Source: an uncultured Tenacibaculum sp. (GTDB taxonomy: Bacteria; Bacteroidota; Bacteroidia; Flavobacteriales; Flavobacteriaceae). From it: a stretch of 64,000 nucleotides of DNA. How positions within the stretch are numbered: the stretch's first letter is position 1; each line of letters starts with the position of its first letter. Below are positions 45,618 through 53,589 of this stretch, one piece after another. The stretch covers positions 248,001 to 312,000 of the forward strand of contig NZ_CANMMT010000004.1 of NCBI RefSeq assembly GCF_947499065.1. Reading direction: 5' to 3'. The position numbers were made by a program, and so were the translations under genes. Under the pieces are notes generated by a model that worked only from the letters and a program-made list of their open reading frames with translations, searched no databases and was not told where the DNA came from.

Positions 45618-46511
45618 ATGAAATTTGGAAAGGTAGATTACCCAGAATTAATAGATTTTTCATTACCTGTTACACATACAAAAACAGTTGATTTGTTAAG
45701 TTCTCAAAGGAAGGAAAATAAATTGAATGTTTATGTAGGTTGTGCTAAATGGAACAAGGCCGATTTAAAAGGTTTTTATCCTAGAGGAACTAAAGATGAA
45801 TTAGCATATTACTCTAAGCAATTCAATTCAATAGAGTTGAACGCTACTTTTTATCGTCAATTTTCAGCAGAACAATTTGATAAATGGAGATTGAAAACAC
45901 CTGAAAATTTTAAGTTTTTCCCTAAGTTAGGGCAGGAGATAAGTCATTGGAAGCGTTTACAAGGAGTACAAGATGCTGTTAATTTGTATTTAGATAATTC
46001 GGTACATTTAAAAGAAAAATTAGGGACTATATTTTTACAAATGCATTCTAATTTTGGGCCTAAAAATTTTGAAGCACTAAAGAATTTTGTTGTAAGCTGG
46101 CCAAAAGGAATTCCACTAGCAGTAGAATTAAGACACAAAGATTGGTATGACGATTCATCTATTTTTGATGAGTTTACAGAGTTGTTAGAAGAAAATCAGA
46201 TAGCCAATGTATTGGTTGATACAGCAGGAAGAAGAGATATGGCACATATGCGTTTAACAAATAATGAGGCATTTATACGATACGTAGGAGCTAATCATGT
46301 ATCAGATTATACTCGTTTAGACGATTGGGTTGTAAGATTAAAAGAATGGGTTGATTTAGGTTTGGAGAATATTCACTTTTTTATACATCAAAATTTAGAA
46401 ATCGAATCCCCATTATTAGCAGCACATTTTATTAAGAAACTAAATAAAGAGTTAAGTATTAATTTAAAAATACCAAATGAAGATAATGGTCAACAAATGA
46501 GTTTGTTGTAA
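45618..46511 (+). CDS. DUF72-family TIM-barrel protein
   Basis: The 297-residue protein shows DUF72 landmarks: VYVGCAKWNKADLKGFYPRG near the start, YSKQFNSIELNATFYR, FKFFPKLGQEISHWKRL, and AVELRHKDWYDD in the middle. DVSDYTRLDDW-type sequence and a conserved IHQNLE follow. The family adopts a TIM-barrel with unknown biochemical role. It is cotranscribed with the patatin gene. Confidence 0.9.
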   Translation: MKFGKVDYPELIDFSLPVTHTKTVDLLSSQRKENKLNVYVGCAKWNKADLKGFYPRGTKDELAYYSKQFNSIELNATFYRQFSAEQFDKWRLKTPENFKFFPKLGQEISHWKRLQGVQDAVNLYLDNSVHLKEKLGTIFLQMHSNFGPKNFEALKNFVVSWPKGIPLAVELRHKDWYDDSSIFDEFTELLEENQIANVLVDTAGRRDMAHMRLTNNEAFIRYVGANHVSDYTRLDDWVVRLKEWVDLGLENIHFFIHQNLEIESPLLAAHFIKKLNKELSINLKIPNEDNGQQMSLL

Positions 46512-46518
46512 ACAAAAG

Positions 46519-46545
46519 GACCAGCTTTAAAGCTGGTCTTTTTTT
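46519..46545. terminator. Terminator after DUF72 gene (possibly bidirectional)
   Basis: A perfect 20-base palindrome GACCAGCTTTAAAGCTGGTC at 46519-46538 is followed by seven T on the + strand, and by a shorter T run on the minus strand. Confidence 0.92.
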
Positions 46546-46553
46546 ATTGGTTT

Positions 46554-48002
46554 TTATTTTAAATCAATATACATATTGTTATAATCAATATTACTCATAG
46601 ATGAATTCCAAGGAATATGAGTTCTTATTGTTGGAGCTGAAGGAAAACCTTTAGAACCTGTAGTAATATATTGAATAGTTCTTTGTAGTAAAGGTTCTGT
46701 AGGATCACCAATAATCCCTAAGTTTCCAGGATTTTCTTCCAAAGTTACCTCAGGAATAAAACCATCTGGTTTGTTTTCTCCTTTTTTGTTTTGAATTTCT
46801 AATACAATAGGTTGCATAGCCCATGTATGATTTGTTCTAAAATTTGGACCATTTTTTCTAAAGTTTTCAGAATCATATAAAGTAATAGAGCCTACGTGTT
46901 TACCATAAGTTTGAACCCCTACTAATTTTACATTGATGTAAGGAGATAGAGCATTTATTATAAGTTCTGAAGCAGAAGCAGTTTTATCCGAAACTATAAA
47001 ATATACAGTGCCTAAATTTAAGCTATTGATAGTTTCGTTTAAAACTACATTACCACTAGCATCTTTATTTAAAATTTGATCAGTAAAGTTGTTGATTAAC
47101 TGATTAGGATTAGCTACAGCCATTACTTTACTATTCCAAACTTGTTTAGAAAAAAGTTGATCTTTAAATTGCCCAGTAACCATACTACCTAAATAAACAG
47201 CAGTTTGAACAGAACCACCACCATTATATCTTAAATCGATAATTAAATCGTCAATAGCATCATTTTTAAATTTTAAGAATTCAGCATTTAAGTCGCCATC
47301 AAAAGCATTAGAAAATTGATTATACATAATATACCCAATCTTTTTACTACCACTAGTAATTACTTTAGCTTCTTTTATTGGATTTTCAGTTAATTGCGAT
47401 TTGGTTAATAAAATAGTTGTTCCGTTAGCAATAGGATTTCCTGCATTGTAGTTTGCTAAATGGATGGTAAATGAACTATTGTTAAATAACGAATTAACAT
47501 TTGCTTCAGTAATTGTTGTTCCATTTATTTGAGTAATTAACATTCCTCTTTTAACTCCGTTGGTTTCTGCATTAGAACCTTTAGCAACATCATACACATA
47601 AACATAATAGCCACCAGAACCATCTGAAAAACTTTTACCCTTAACTTTCATACCAGTTGTTAAACGATTGCTTTGAAAAGCTTGTTCCAAAGCTACGTAG
47701 TCATCAACAATCCAAGAATAAGTTCTATTAGGATCTTTAGGGTATTCATTAGGCATATATAGTAAGTTACTAAAAAAAGTAGCAGGGTCACTTTGATTAG
47801 ACAAATAACTATATAATTCTTGATCATTAGAAAAACGATTATCAGATAAATCAGGAACTTGATTTTGCCATAAATAATAAGCATTCATACCTTTCCAAAC
47901 AAAGTTAGGAATTTGAATATTTGCAGGAGTATCATCTTTATCACTACAAGAGGTTATTGATACTGCTAAAAAAGCAACTAAGAATATTTTAAGTAATTTC
48001 AT
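46554..48002 (-). CDS. S41-family C-terminal-processing-type peptidase lipoprotein
   Basis: I start at the ATG at 48002 (482 residues), which opens MKLLKIFLVAFLAVSITSCSDKDD, a lipoprotein signal; the upstream frame to 48041 is unlikely. A PDZ-like region (about 120-215, GVKRGMLITQINGTTI) precedes the tail-specific protease core with DLIIDLRYNGGGSVQTA. The catalytic Ser lies in SDKTASASELIINAL (about 350). It cleaves exported proteins, probably in the periplasm. The gene is divergent from the second ECF sigma gene, which may point to envelope quality control. Confidence 0.88.
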   Translation of the reverse strand: MKLLKIFLVAFLAVSITSCSDKDDTPANIQIPNFVWKGMNAYYLWQNQVPDLSDNRFSNDQELYSYLSNQSDPATFFSNLLYMPNEYPKDPNRTYSWIVDDYVALEQAFQSNRLTTGMKVKGKSFSDGSGGYYVYVYDVAKGSNAETNGVKRGMLITQINGTTITEANVNSLFNNSSFTIHLANYNAGNPIANGTTILLTKSQLTENPIKEAKVITSGSKKIGYIMYNQFSNAFDGDLNAEFLKFKNDAIDDLIIDLRYNGGGSVQTAVYLGSMVTGQFKDQLFSKQVWNSKVMAVANPNQLINNFTDQILNKDASGNVVLNETINSLNLGTVYFIVSDKTASASELIINALSPYINVKLVGVQTYGKHVGSITLYDSENFRKNGPNFRTNHTWAMQPIVLEIQNKKGENKPDGFIPEVTLEENPGNLGIIGDPTEPLLQRTIQYITTGSKGFPSAPTIRTHIPWNSSMSNIDYNNMYIDLK

Positions 48003-48065
48003 ATGGAATATATTAGCTATAATACAACGCAATTTAATCAATAATATTATTTTTTTTTAAATTGA

Positions 48066-48091
48066 TGTAACAAACTTGTAACTACGTCGTC
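48066..48091 (+). promoter_or_regulatory. Putative ECF-dependent promoter TGTAAC-N16-CGTC
   Basis: TGTAAC at 48066-48071, sixteen bases, then CGTC at 48088-48091, about 70 bases before the sigma gene. It matches the element class seen before the other ECF gene. It overlaps a perfect hairpin/palindrome (arms 48079-48086 and 48091-48098). Confidence 0.62.
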
Positions 48092-48160
48092 GTAGTTATG
48101 TAAACCTTAAAATAATAAACAATATTTATTAGGTTTTACATTAAACTAATTAACTAAACA

Positions 48161-48670
48161 ATGAACCAATCAGACTTTTTAAAAGTTGTACTACCATTTA
48201 AAGACAAAGTCTTTCGCTTAGCAAAAAGACTTCTGGTTTCCAGAGAGGAAGCTGAAGATGCTACGCAAGAACTGTATTTTAAATTGTGGAGAAACAAGGA
48301 GAAATTGTCTAATTACAAAAATGTTGAAGCATTTGCTATGACAATGACGAAAAATTATTGCTACGATCGATTAAAATCAAAGCAAGCTAGTAATTTAACG
48401 TTAGTTCATAGTAATTATAAAGAAAAAGATACATCTTTAGACAAGAGAGTAGAAAATAATGATAGTGTAAACAAAGTACATGAATTAATTGAAAAATTAC
48501 CTGAACAACAGAAAATAATTATTCAGTTAAGAGATATAGAACAATACGATTTTGATGAGATTTGCAAAATGGTGGACATGAAACCAACCGCTGTTAGAGT
48601 AGCCTTATCAAGAGCAAGAAAAACAATAAGACAAGAACTAATAAAAAAACATAACTATGGAGTTAGCTAA
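48161..48670 (+). CDS. ECF-type RNA polymerase sigma factor (DUF4252 locus)
   Basis: The 169-residue product has region 2 (VFRLAKRLLVSREEAEDATQELYFKLW, with the core-binding helix and DATQE) and region 4 (LPEQQKIIIQLRDIEQYDFDEICKMVDMKPTAVRVALSRARKTIRQ) with its helix-turn-helix. The stop overlaps the next start by 14 bases. Together with the downstream membrane protein and two DUF4252 genes it forms a locus that I recognise as widespread in flavobacteria. A candidate autoregulatory promoter lies upstream. The signal and regulon are unknown. Confidence 0.93.
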   Translation: MNQSDFLKVVLPFKDKVFRLAKRLLVSREEAEDATQELYFKLWRNKEKLSNYKNVEAFAMTMTKNYCYDRLKSKQASNLTLVHSNYKEKDTSLDKRVENNDSVNKVHELIEKLPEQQKIIIQLRDIEQYDFDEICKMVDMKPTAVRVALSRARKTIRQELIKKHNYGVS

Positions 48671-49130
48671 CATAGAAAAATTAGTAGATAAATACTTAGA
48701 GGCAGAAACAACTCTTCAAGAAGAACAAGTATTACAAGACTACTTTACTTCAGGAAATGTGGCACCACATTTAGAAGAATATAGTATGCTTTTCGGGTAT
48801 TTTAAACAAAGCAAAGATGAAACCTTTACAAAAACCATTCAGTTAAAACCTGAGAAAACTAAGAAGAACTGGAAATGGTTATCAGTAGCAGCGTCAGTAG
48901 TCTTATTGTTTAGCGTTTTTCTAGGGAAACAAAGGTATGATGAACATCAACAAAGAAAGCAATTTGCACAAATTAAAGAAGCGTTGCAAATGGTTTCAGT
49001 CAATTTAAACAAAGGAAACGAAGCATTATATGCAGTTTCAAACAACTTAAACAAAGGGAATGATGCAATTCAACAATTGAATACCTACGAAGAAACTGTA
49101 AACAAAGTTATAAACAAAGTAAATTATTAA
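48657..49130 (+). CDS. Anti-sigma-like single-pass membrane protein
   Basis: The 157-residue protein has a cytoplasmic N-terminal helix-rich part (about 1-70, with IEKLVDKYLEAETTLQEEQVLQDYF), one membrane segment (about 73-90, WLSVAASVVLLFSVFLG), and a periplasmic part with two NKGN repeats (NLNKGNEALYAVSNNLNKGNDAI). Overlap with the sigma gene and topology suggest that it holds the sigma factor inactive at the membrane. The N-terminal pattern resembles other Bacteroidota anti-sigma proteins. Confidence 0.72.
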   Translation: MELANIEKLVDKYLEAETTLQEEQVLQDYFTSGNVAPHLEEYSMLFGYFKQSKDETFTKTIQLKPEKTKKNWKWLSVAASVVLLFSVFLGKQRYDEHQQRKQFAQIKEALQMVSVNLNKGNEALYAVSNNLNKGNDAIQQLNTYEETVNKVINKVNY

Positions 49131-49173
49131 GTAAACCAACAAGTAAACCAAGTACTTTTAAATTAAGAAAATC

Positions 49174-49680
49174 ATGAAAAAAATAATATTATTATTCGCG
49201 TTTGTTATCACAGCAAATTTTAGTTTCGGACAATCATTGTTTGATAAATTAGAAGATATTGATGAAGTATCATCTGTAGTGGTAACAAAAGATATGTTCG
49301 ATTTATTAAAGAAATTTCCAGATGCAAAATCTGAAGACATGGAGATTTTTAATACAGCTAAAGGATTAAATGAATTAAAAGTATTTTCTACTGAAGATTC
49401 TAGTGTCGCTTCAAGAATGGAAAATATGGTGAATTCAGCAATTAAAGGGTCAGATTTAACACAACTTATGCGTGTTAAAGACAAAGGTTCTAGAGTAAAA
49501 ATTTATGTGAAGGCAACTAAAAATAAAGATATTGTTAGTGAAGTGTTAATGTTTGTGAAAAACATGAATAGAAATGAAAAAGATGGTAAATTAAGCTCAA
49601 CTATTATTTCTTTAACTGGTGATATTGACGTAAATAAACTATCTAAAATAGCTAGTAAATATTCTGATAAAAAGAAATAA
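49174..49680 (+). CDS. Exported DUF4252-family protein
   Basis: The 168-residue product has a signal peptide (MKKIILLFAFVITANFSFGQ) and a mature part with VSSVVVTKDMFDLLKKFPDAKS and LKVFSTEDSSVASRMENMVNSAI, as in DUF4252 proteins. A region LMRVKDKGSRVKIYVKATKNKDIVSEVLMFVKNMN predicts an alpha/beta fold. It lies 43 bases after the anti-sigma-like gene and is probably controlled by the locus' sigma factor. Function is unknown. Confidence 0.75.
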   Translation: MKKIILLFAFVITANFSFGQSLFDKLEDIDEVSSVVVTKDMFDLLKKFPDAKSEDMEIFNTAKGLNELKVFSTEDSSVASRMENMVNSAIKGSDLTQLMRVKDKGSRVKIYVKATKNKDIVSEVLMFVKNMNRNEKDGKLSSTIISLTGDIDVNKLSKIASKYSDKKK

Positions 49681-49697
49681 TTAAAACCAAATTACAA

Positions 49698-49730
49698 AAA
49701 TAGAAGTTGAGATTTTCTCAACTTCTATTT
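49698..49730 (+). promoter_or_regulatory. Intercistronic hairpin between two DUF4252 genes
   Basis: A perfect 15-bp stem (AAATAGAAGTTGAGA at 49698-49712, complement at 49716-49730) has a TTT loop. The trailing T run is short, so it may be a weak terminator or an RNA-stability element that adjusts expression of the downstream gene. Confidence 0.72.
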
Positions 49731-49752
49731 ACTAACCAATAAAAATACTCTG

Positions 49753-50340
49753 ATGAAAAAATTATTTATATATTCATTATTATTAGTGGCATTTGCTACT
49801 ATTTCCTGTAAAAAAGAACAATCATTACAAGGTTATTTAGTAGAAAGCCAAGACAAAAAAGGATTTATTTCTCTTGATTTACCTGCTAGTCTTTTACAGT
49901 TAAGTACAGATAACGCATCAGAGGAAGATAAAAAAGCTTACGAAAGTATTCGTAAAATAAATGTTACAGGATTACCTTTTAAAGAAACCGATGAAGCTAC
50001 TTATGAAGCTGAAAAGAATAAACTAAAAGAGATTTTTAAGAACTCTGATTATAAAAGGTTAATAAATTTCAAAAAAGATGGAGCAACAGCAGTGATTTAT
50101 TACACAGGTGAAGCAGATGCTATTGATGAAATTATTGCATTTGGATATAGCAAAGAAATGGGAGTAGGAATTGCTCGTCTTTTAGGAGATAATATGAATC
50201 CTGCAAAAATTATGGATATGATGAAAAAATCTAAATTAGATGAAAAGAATTTAGATTTTGGAAAGTTCAAATCTATCTTAGGAGAAAATGTTATAAAAGC
50301 AGAAGAAAGAAAAGAAATTAAAGTAAAAGAAACAGAATAA
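49753..50340 (+). CDS. DUF4252-family lipoprotein
   Basis: The 195-residue product has a lipoprotein signal (VAFATISCKKE, Cys near 19). A DUF4252-like mature domain follows (FISLDLPASLLQLSTDNASEEDKKAYESIRKINVTGLPF, then RLINFKKDGATAVIYYTGEADAIDEIIAFGYSKEMGVGIARLLGD). It is a distant paralogue of the preceding gene, from which a strong hairpin separates it. It is the last gene of the ECF locus and has its own terminator. Role unknown. Confidence 0.72.
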   Translation: MKKLFIYSLLLVAFATISCKKEQSLQGYLVESQDKKGFISLDLPASLLQLSTDNASEEDKKAYESIRKINVTGLPFKETDEATYEAEKNKLKEIFKNSDYKRLINFKKDGATAVIYYTGEADAIDEIIAFGYSKEMGVGIARLLGDNMNPAKIMDMMKKSKLDEKNLDFGKFKSILGENVIKAEERKEIKVKETE

Positions 50341-50362
50341 TTATAATCCTATAACTCAAGTT

Positions 50363-50405
50363 AAAAACAGCTAAAATGCATGCATACATTTTAGCTGTTT
50401 TTTTG
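50363..50405 (+). terminator. Terminator of the ECF/DUF4252 locus
   Basis: A 16-bp perfect stem (AAAAACAGCTAAAATG at 50363-50378, complement at 50387-50402) is followed by T residues. Confidence 0.92.
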
Positions 50406-50540
50406 TTTTTGTATATTTTTTGAGTTAAAATATAGAAAAAACCAAAAACATTTTATTTAAATTAAATTTATAGAAACCCTTATTTTAGTAGGGTATTGCT
50501 ATTTTTTTTAGATAAAATGTAAATATTTTTCATTAAAGTG

Positions 50541-50570
50541 TTGTTTTTTAGATATAAAGCTGTAGTTTTG
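50541..50570 (+). promoter_or_regulatory. Promoter TTG-N19-TAGTTTTG of the cytolysin gene
   Basis: TTG at 50541-50543, nineteen bases, then TAGTTTTG at 50563-50570 fit the Bacteroidota consensus. Transcription would start about 285 bases before the coding sequence. Between the terminator at 50405 and this promoter I see only AT-rich sequence with a 5-bp hairpin at 50476-50494. Confidence 0.7.
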
Positions 50571-50574
50571 GCAG

Positions 50575-50859
50575 CCAATAATTTAACTTTAGTTAAGTAT
50601 ACTAGTCATCTATAATTATAGTTGGTTATTGAAAAAATAAGCGATAGCATAGCCCCCCGGATGCAATTGAATTACATAATGAGATTAAATAATTTCATTA
50701 TTGTTTTAAATCTACTTATAAATGTTTCATTTCTTAGAAATAGCATAAAGAGATTAATTTCTTCGGTAGGAATACCTTTTTAAACAAACGGTTTGGCAGA
50801 TTTGTTTCCTTGTTTTTAATAAATAAAAATTATAATTAACATAAAAAATATTTTTCAAC
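50575..50859 (+). promoter_or_regulatory. Long, hairpin-rich 5' leader of the cytolysin gene
   Basis: The inferred leader of about 285 bases contains several hairpins: TTAACT/AGTTAA (50583-50596), the palindrome CTATAATTATAG (50610-50621), an 11-bp hairpin ATAATGAGATT/AATTTCATTAT with one GU pair (50676-50701), and a small one at 50731-50743. It also contains a six-C run (about 50653-50658) that stands out from the AT-rich background. Such a leader suggests post-transcriptional control. No known riboswitch is recognised. Confidence 0.5.
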
Positions 50860-52572
50860 GTGAAAAAATATATTGGATATACAATACTTTCATTGTGTTT
50901 AGCAATGGTTGTATCATGTAAAAATGATGAAGTTTTAGTAGAAAAAAACTTAGAACTGTCAAAAGGTCAATTTTTAAATGAAAATATTCCTGATGGAATT
51001 AGCAATTTAGAAATTAAAGAAATTAATAATAATCTAGCTTCAAGATCAGAAGTAGAAGCTAATTGTGTAGAGAAAGAAGTAAGTTTTGATAAAACTGATT
51101 CGGATTTCTTTTTAATTAACCCTAATGGTAGTTTATTATGGCCTGGTAATATAGTTGCTCTAAGATCAATTCAAGACGGAGCACCAACATCTGTTCCTTT
51201 TTATGGAACGGATAGAAACTCAATAGAAATAGGTTTAGACGTCATTTCTGGAACAGCTGCATCAACCTCTACAGTAGTGGGAAGCCCTTCTCCTGGTACT
51301 GTTAGAAATGAGTTAAATAGAATTCTGGGGAATTACTATGACTCTGGTGCTAGCTTTCCAGCGGCGTTTGAAGTTTCTATAGAAAGAGTTCACAATGCAA
51401 GTGATTTACAATTTGCTTTAAAAGCTGGATACTCAGGATATGGAGTTGATGTTGCGGGGCAATTAGGAATCAATTTTAATGAGAAAAAAACTCGTTATGT
51501 TGTAACATTAAAACAACGTTTTTTTACAGCAACTGTGACTCCTAAAGCTCAGTTAATAGGAAAAAGAGGTTGGTACAATTCAAATGTTACTCCAAACGAC
51601 TTAGCTCCTTACGTAACAGACTTTAAAAGCGAGGTTTCAAATGTTGATATGAACCCTGCAGGTTATGTAGAATCTGTAACTTATGGTAGATTATTTACTT
51701 TAATATATGAATCATCTGAAAGTGCTAGAAATGTATCGGCTGCCTTAAACTTTGCTTATAAAGGAGCAATAGGTTCTGTAACTGCAGATGTATCAACAAA
51801 ATATAGTCAAACATTACAGAATACTACAGTAAAAGTTAAACAAATAGGTGGTGATGCTCAACCTGGAATTACTGCAGGATTAAGAGCAATGGCTGGAGAT
51901 TTAACTGCTATAAATGCATTCTTAGAAAAAGGAGCAAATGTATCTAGAACTAACCCAGGATACCCAATTTCATATAAAGTAAATTATGTATCAAATAATT
52001 CTCCATATAAAGTAGTTAGTAATGTGAAATATACACAAAGAAATTGTGAATTAGTAACTAGAAGAAGAGTACGTTTTAATCCTACAGCAGTTTTATTAGA
52101 TTACTATTCTTATGATCATAATACATCAGGCTTAGAAATACAAGGATGGTTTAAAGTACAAAAGTATGATAGAGATTTAAATCAATGGTACGATGCCGTT
52201 AGCCCATTTTGGTGGGGGTATGGAGTAGAACATACTCAAAGAGATTATTATAAGTATAGTAATAGTTATAGTATTTTAGGAGGAAGTCGTTTTGTAGACT
52301 TTGATATAGACGAAATTAATGGAGAGCGTTTTAGAGTTGTATCAACAGCTAGAGAATGTGATGCAACTTGTACTGTTTTACCAAATGGAGGAGTTGCTCC
52401 AGTATTTTATGAATACAGTGCAGCTTCTAAAACTTGGACTGGACATGGTGGTAGGCCAGGTGCTAGTAATACTATTTTAGATGCATTAGATTGGAACCGT
52501 CAACATGTATTTGTAAATAAAGTTGATGGTAGTACTTTAAATATTTTCTATAATATTTACTTTTTAGATTAA
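50860..52572 (+). CDS. Cholesterol-dependent-cytolysin-like pore-forming lipoprotein
   Basis: The 570-residue product starts with GTG. It has a lipoprotein signal (LAMVVSCKND, Cys near 20) and the thiol-activated cytolysin core. Landmarks are NPNGSLLWPGNIVAL, SIEIGLDV, the NELNRILGNYYDSGASFPAAFEVSIERVHNASDL region, LGINFNEKKTRYVVTLKQRFFTATV, and VESVTYGRLFTLIYESSES. PISYKVNYVSNNSPYKVV leads into domain 4. Where classical toxins have the Trp-rich undecapeptide after REC, this protein reads RECDATCTVLPNG (residues 498-510) with no Trp, and about 60 extra residues follow. It probably forms pores in some target membrane, but not by the classical cholesterol loop. It stands alone. Confidence 0.85.
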   Translation: MKKYIGYTILSLCLAMVVSCKNDEVLVEKNLELSKGQFLNENIPDGISNLEIKEINNNLASRSEVEANCVEKEVSFDKTDSDFFLINPNGSLLWPGNIVALRSIQDGAPTSVPFYGTDRNSIEIGLDVISGTAASTSTVVGSPSPGTVRNELNRILGNYYDSGASFPAAFEVSIERVHNASDLQFALKAGYSGYGVDVAGQLGINFNEKKTRYVVTLKQRFFTATVTPKAQLIGKRGWYNSNVTPNDLAPYVTDFKSEVSNVDMNPAGYVESVTYGRLFTLIYESSESARNVSAALNFAYKGAIGSVTADVSTKYSQTLQNTTVKVKQIGGDAQPGITAGLRAMAGDLTAINAFLEKGANVSRTNPGYPISYKVNYVSNNSPYKVVSNVKYTQRNCELVTRRRVRFNPTAVLLDYYSYDHNTSGLEIQGWFKVQKYDRDLNQWYDAVSPFWWGYGVEHTQRDYYKYSNSYSILGGSRFVDFDIDEINGERFRVVSTARECDATCTVLPNGGVAPVFYEYSAASKTWTGHGGRPGASNTILDALDWNRQHVFVNKVDGSTLNIFYNIYFLD

Positions 52573-52587
52573 ACTTTAAATAAAAAA

Positions 52588-52619
52588 AATGGAGGTGTTA
52601 ATTTAATAATACCTCCATT
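52588..52619 (-). terminator. Terminator downstream of folD (also after the cytolysin gene)
   Basis: AATGGAGGT (52588-52596) and ACCTCCATT (52611-52619) form a stem. The minus strand has an eight-T tract after it, so it best serves folD, but it also ends the + strand cytolysin message. Confidence 0.78.
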
Positions 52620-52642
52620 ATATTTTACAGGGCAGCTTAAAA

Positions 52643-53521
52643 TTAAGCTTGCTTATTTTTTACTGATAATAATGTGTTTTTTAATAACATAGCAATAGTC
52701 ATTGGTCCAACTCCACCAGGAACTGGAGTTATAAAATCTGATTTTTTAGAAACTTCATCAAAAGCAACATCACCTACTAAACGGAAACCTCTTTTTTTAG
52801 AAGGATCAGCAACACGAGTAATTCCAACATCAATCACAGTTACATTATCTTTTACCATATCGGCTTTTAAAAATTCAGGAATACCAATAGCAGCTATAAT
52901 AATATCAGCTTGTAAAGTTATTTCTTTTAAGTTTTGAGTTCTACTATGAGTTAAAGTAACTGTAGCATTACCCACTTTTCTTTTCTGAGACAGTAATATA
53001 CTCATTGGACTTCCAACGATATGACTACGTCCAATTACAACTACATTTTTACCACTAGTTTCTACATTATAACGGTCTAATAATTCTAAAATACCAAAAG
53101 GTGTAGCAGATATAAATGTAGGTAGATTTAAAGCCATTTTCCCGACATTGGTTGGATGGAAACCATCTACATCTTTATTAGGGTCTATCGCCATTATTAT
53201 TTTTTGTTCATCAATGTGATCGGGTAGAGGAAGTTGAACTATAAAACCGTCGATATCATTGTCAACATTTAAAATGCTTATTTCGTTTAATAATTCTTCT
53301 TCAGTAGTTTCTTCAGGTAATCTAATTAAAGTAGATTCAAAACCAACACGCTCACAAGCTTTTACTTTAGCATTTACATAAGTTAAACTCGCTCCATCAT
53401 TACCTACTATGACAGCTGCTAAATGAGGTGTTTTTTTATCTTGGTTTTTTAATTCTAATACTTCTAGAGCAATTTCTTCTTTAATGTTGGCGGATGTCTT
53501 TTTACCGTCTAGTAAAATCAT
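52643..53521 (-). CDS. folD: Methylenetetrahydrofolate dehydrogenase/cyclohydrolase
   Basis: This bifunctional 292-residue enzyme converts 5,10-methylene-THF to 10-formyl-THF. Signature sequences are visible: [14 protein letters not shown] (catalytic Tyr and Lys), [22 protein letters not shown] [26 protein letters not shown] in the NADP-binding fold, and [16 protein letters not shown]. Length is standard. It lies after ffh on the same strand but separated by a terminator. Confidence 0.97.
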   Translation of the reverse strand: MILLDGKKTSANIKEEIALEVLELKNQDKKTPHLAAVIVGNDGASLTYVNAKVKACERVGFESTLIRLPEETTEEELLNEISILNVDNDIDGFIVQLPLPDHIDEQKIIMAIDPNKDVDGFHPTNVGKMALNLPTFISATPFGILELLDRYNVETSGKNVVVIGRSHIVGSPMSILLSQKRKVGNATVTLTHSRTQNLKEITLQADIIIAAIGIPEFLKADMVKDNVTVIDVGITRVADPSKKRGFRLVGDVAFDEVSKKSDFITPVPGGVGPMTIAMLLKNTLLSVKNKQA

Positions 53522-53558
53522 TTTTAGTGTGTTGTGGGTTTGTTGTTAAGTTGTATAT

Positions 53559-53588
53559 AAAAAAAGAGAAGCCGTAGCTTCTCTTTAT
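53559..53588 (-). terminator. Terminator of ffh
   Basis: A 10-bp perfect stem (AAAGAGAAGC at 53563-53572, complement at 53577-53586) has a tetraloop. The minus strand continues with a T tract. Confidence 0.9.
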
Positions 53589-53589
53589 A

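Noticed and set aside
50653..50658. C6 run as a phase-variation tract of the cytolysin
   Set aside because: Six residues is short for slippage, and it lies in the leader rather than at the promoter spacer or in the coding frame. It is kept only as a remark.
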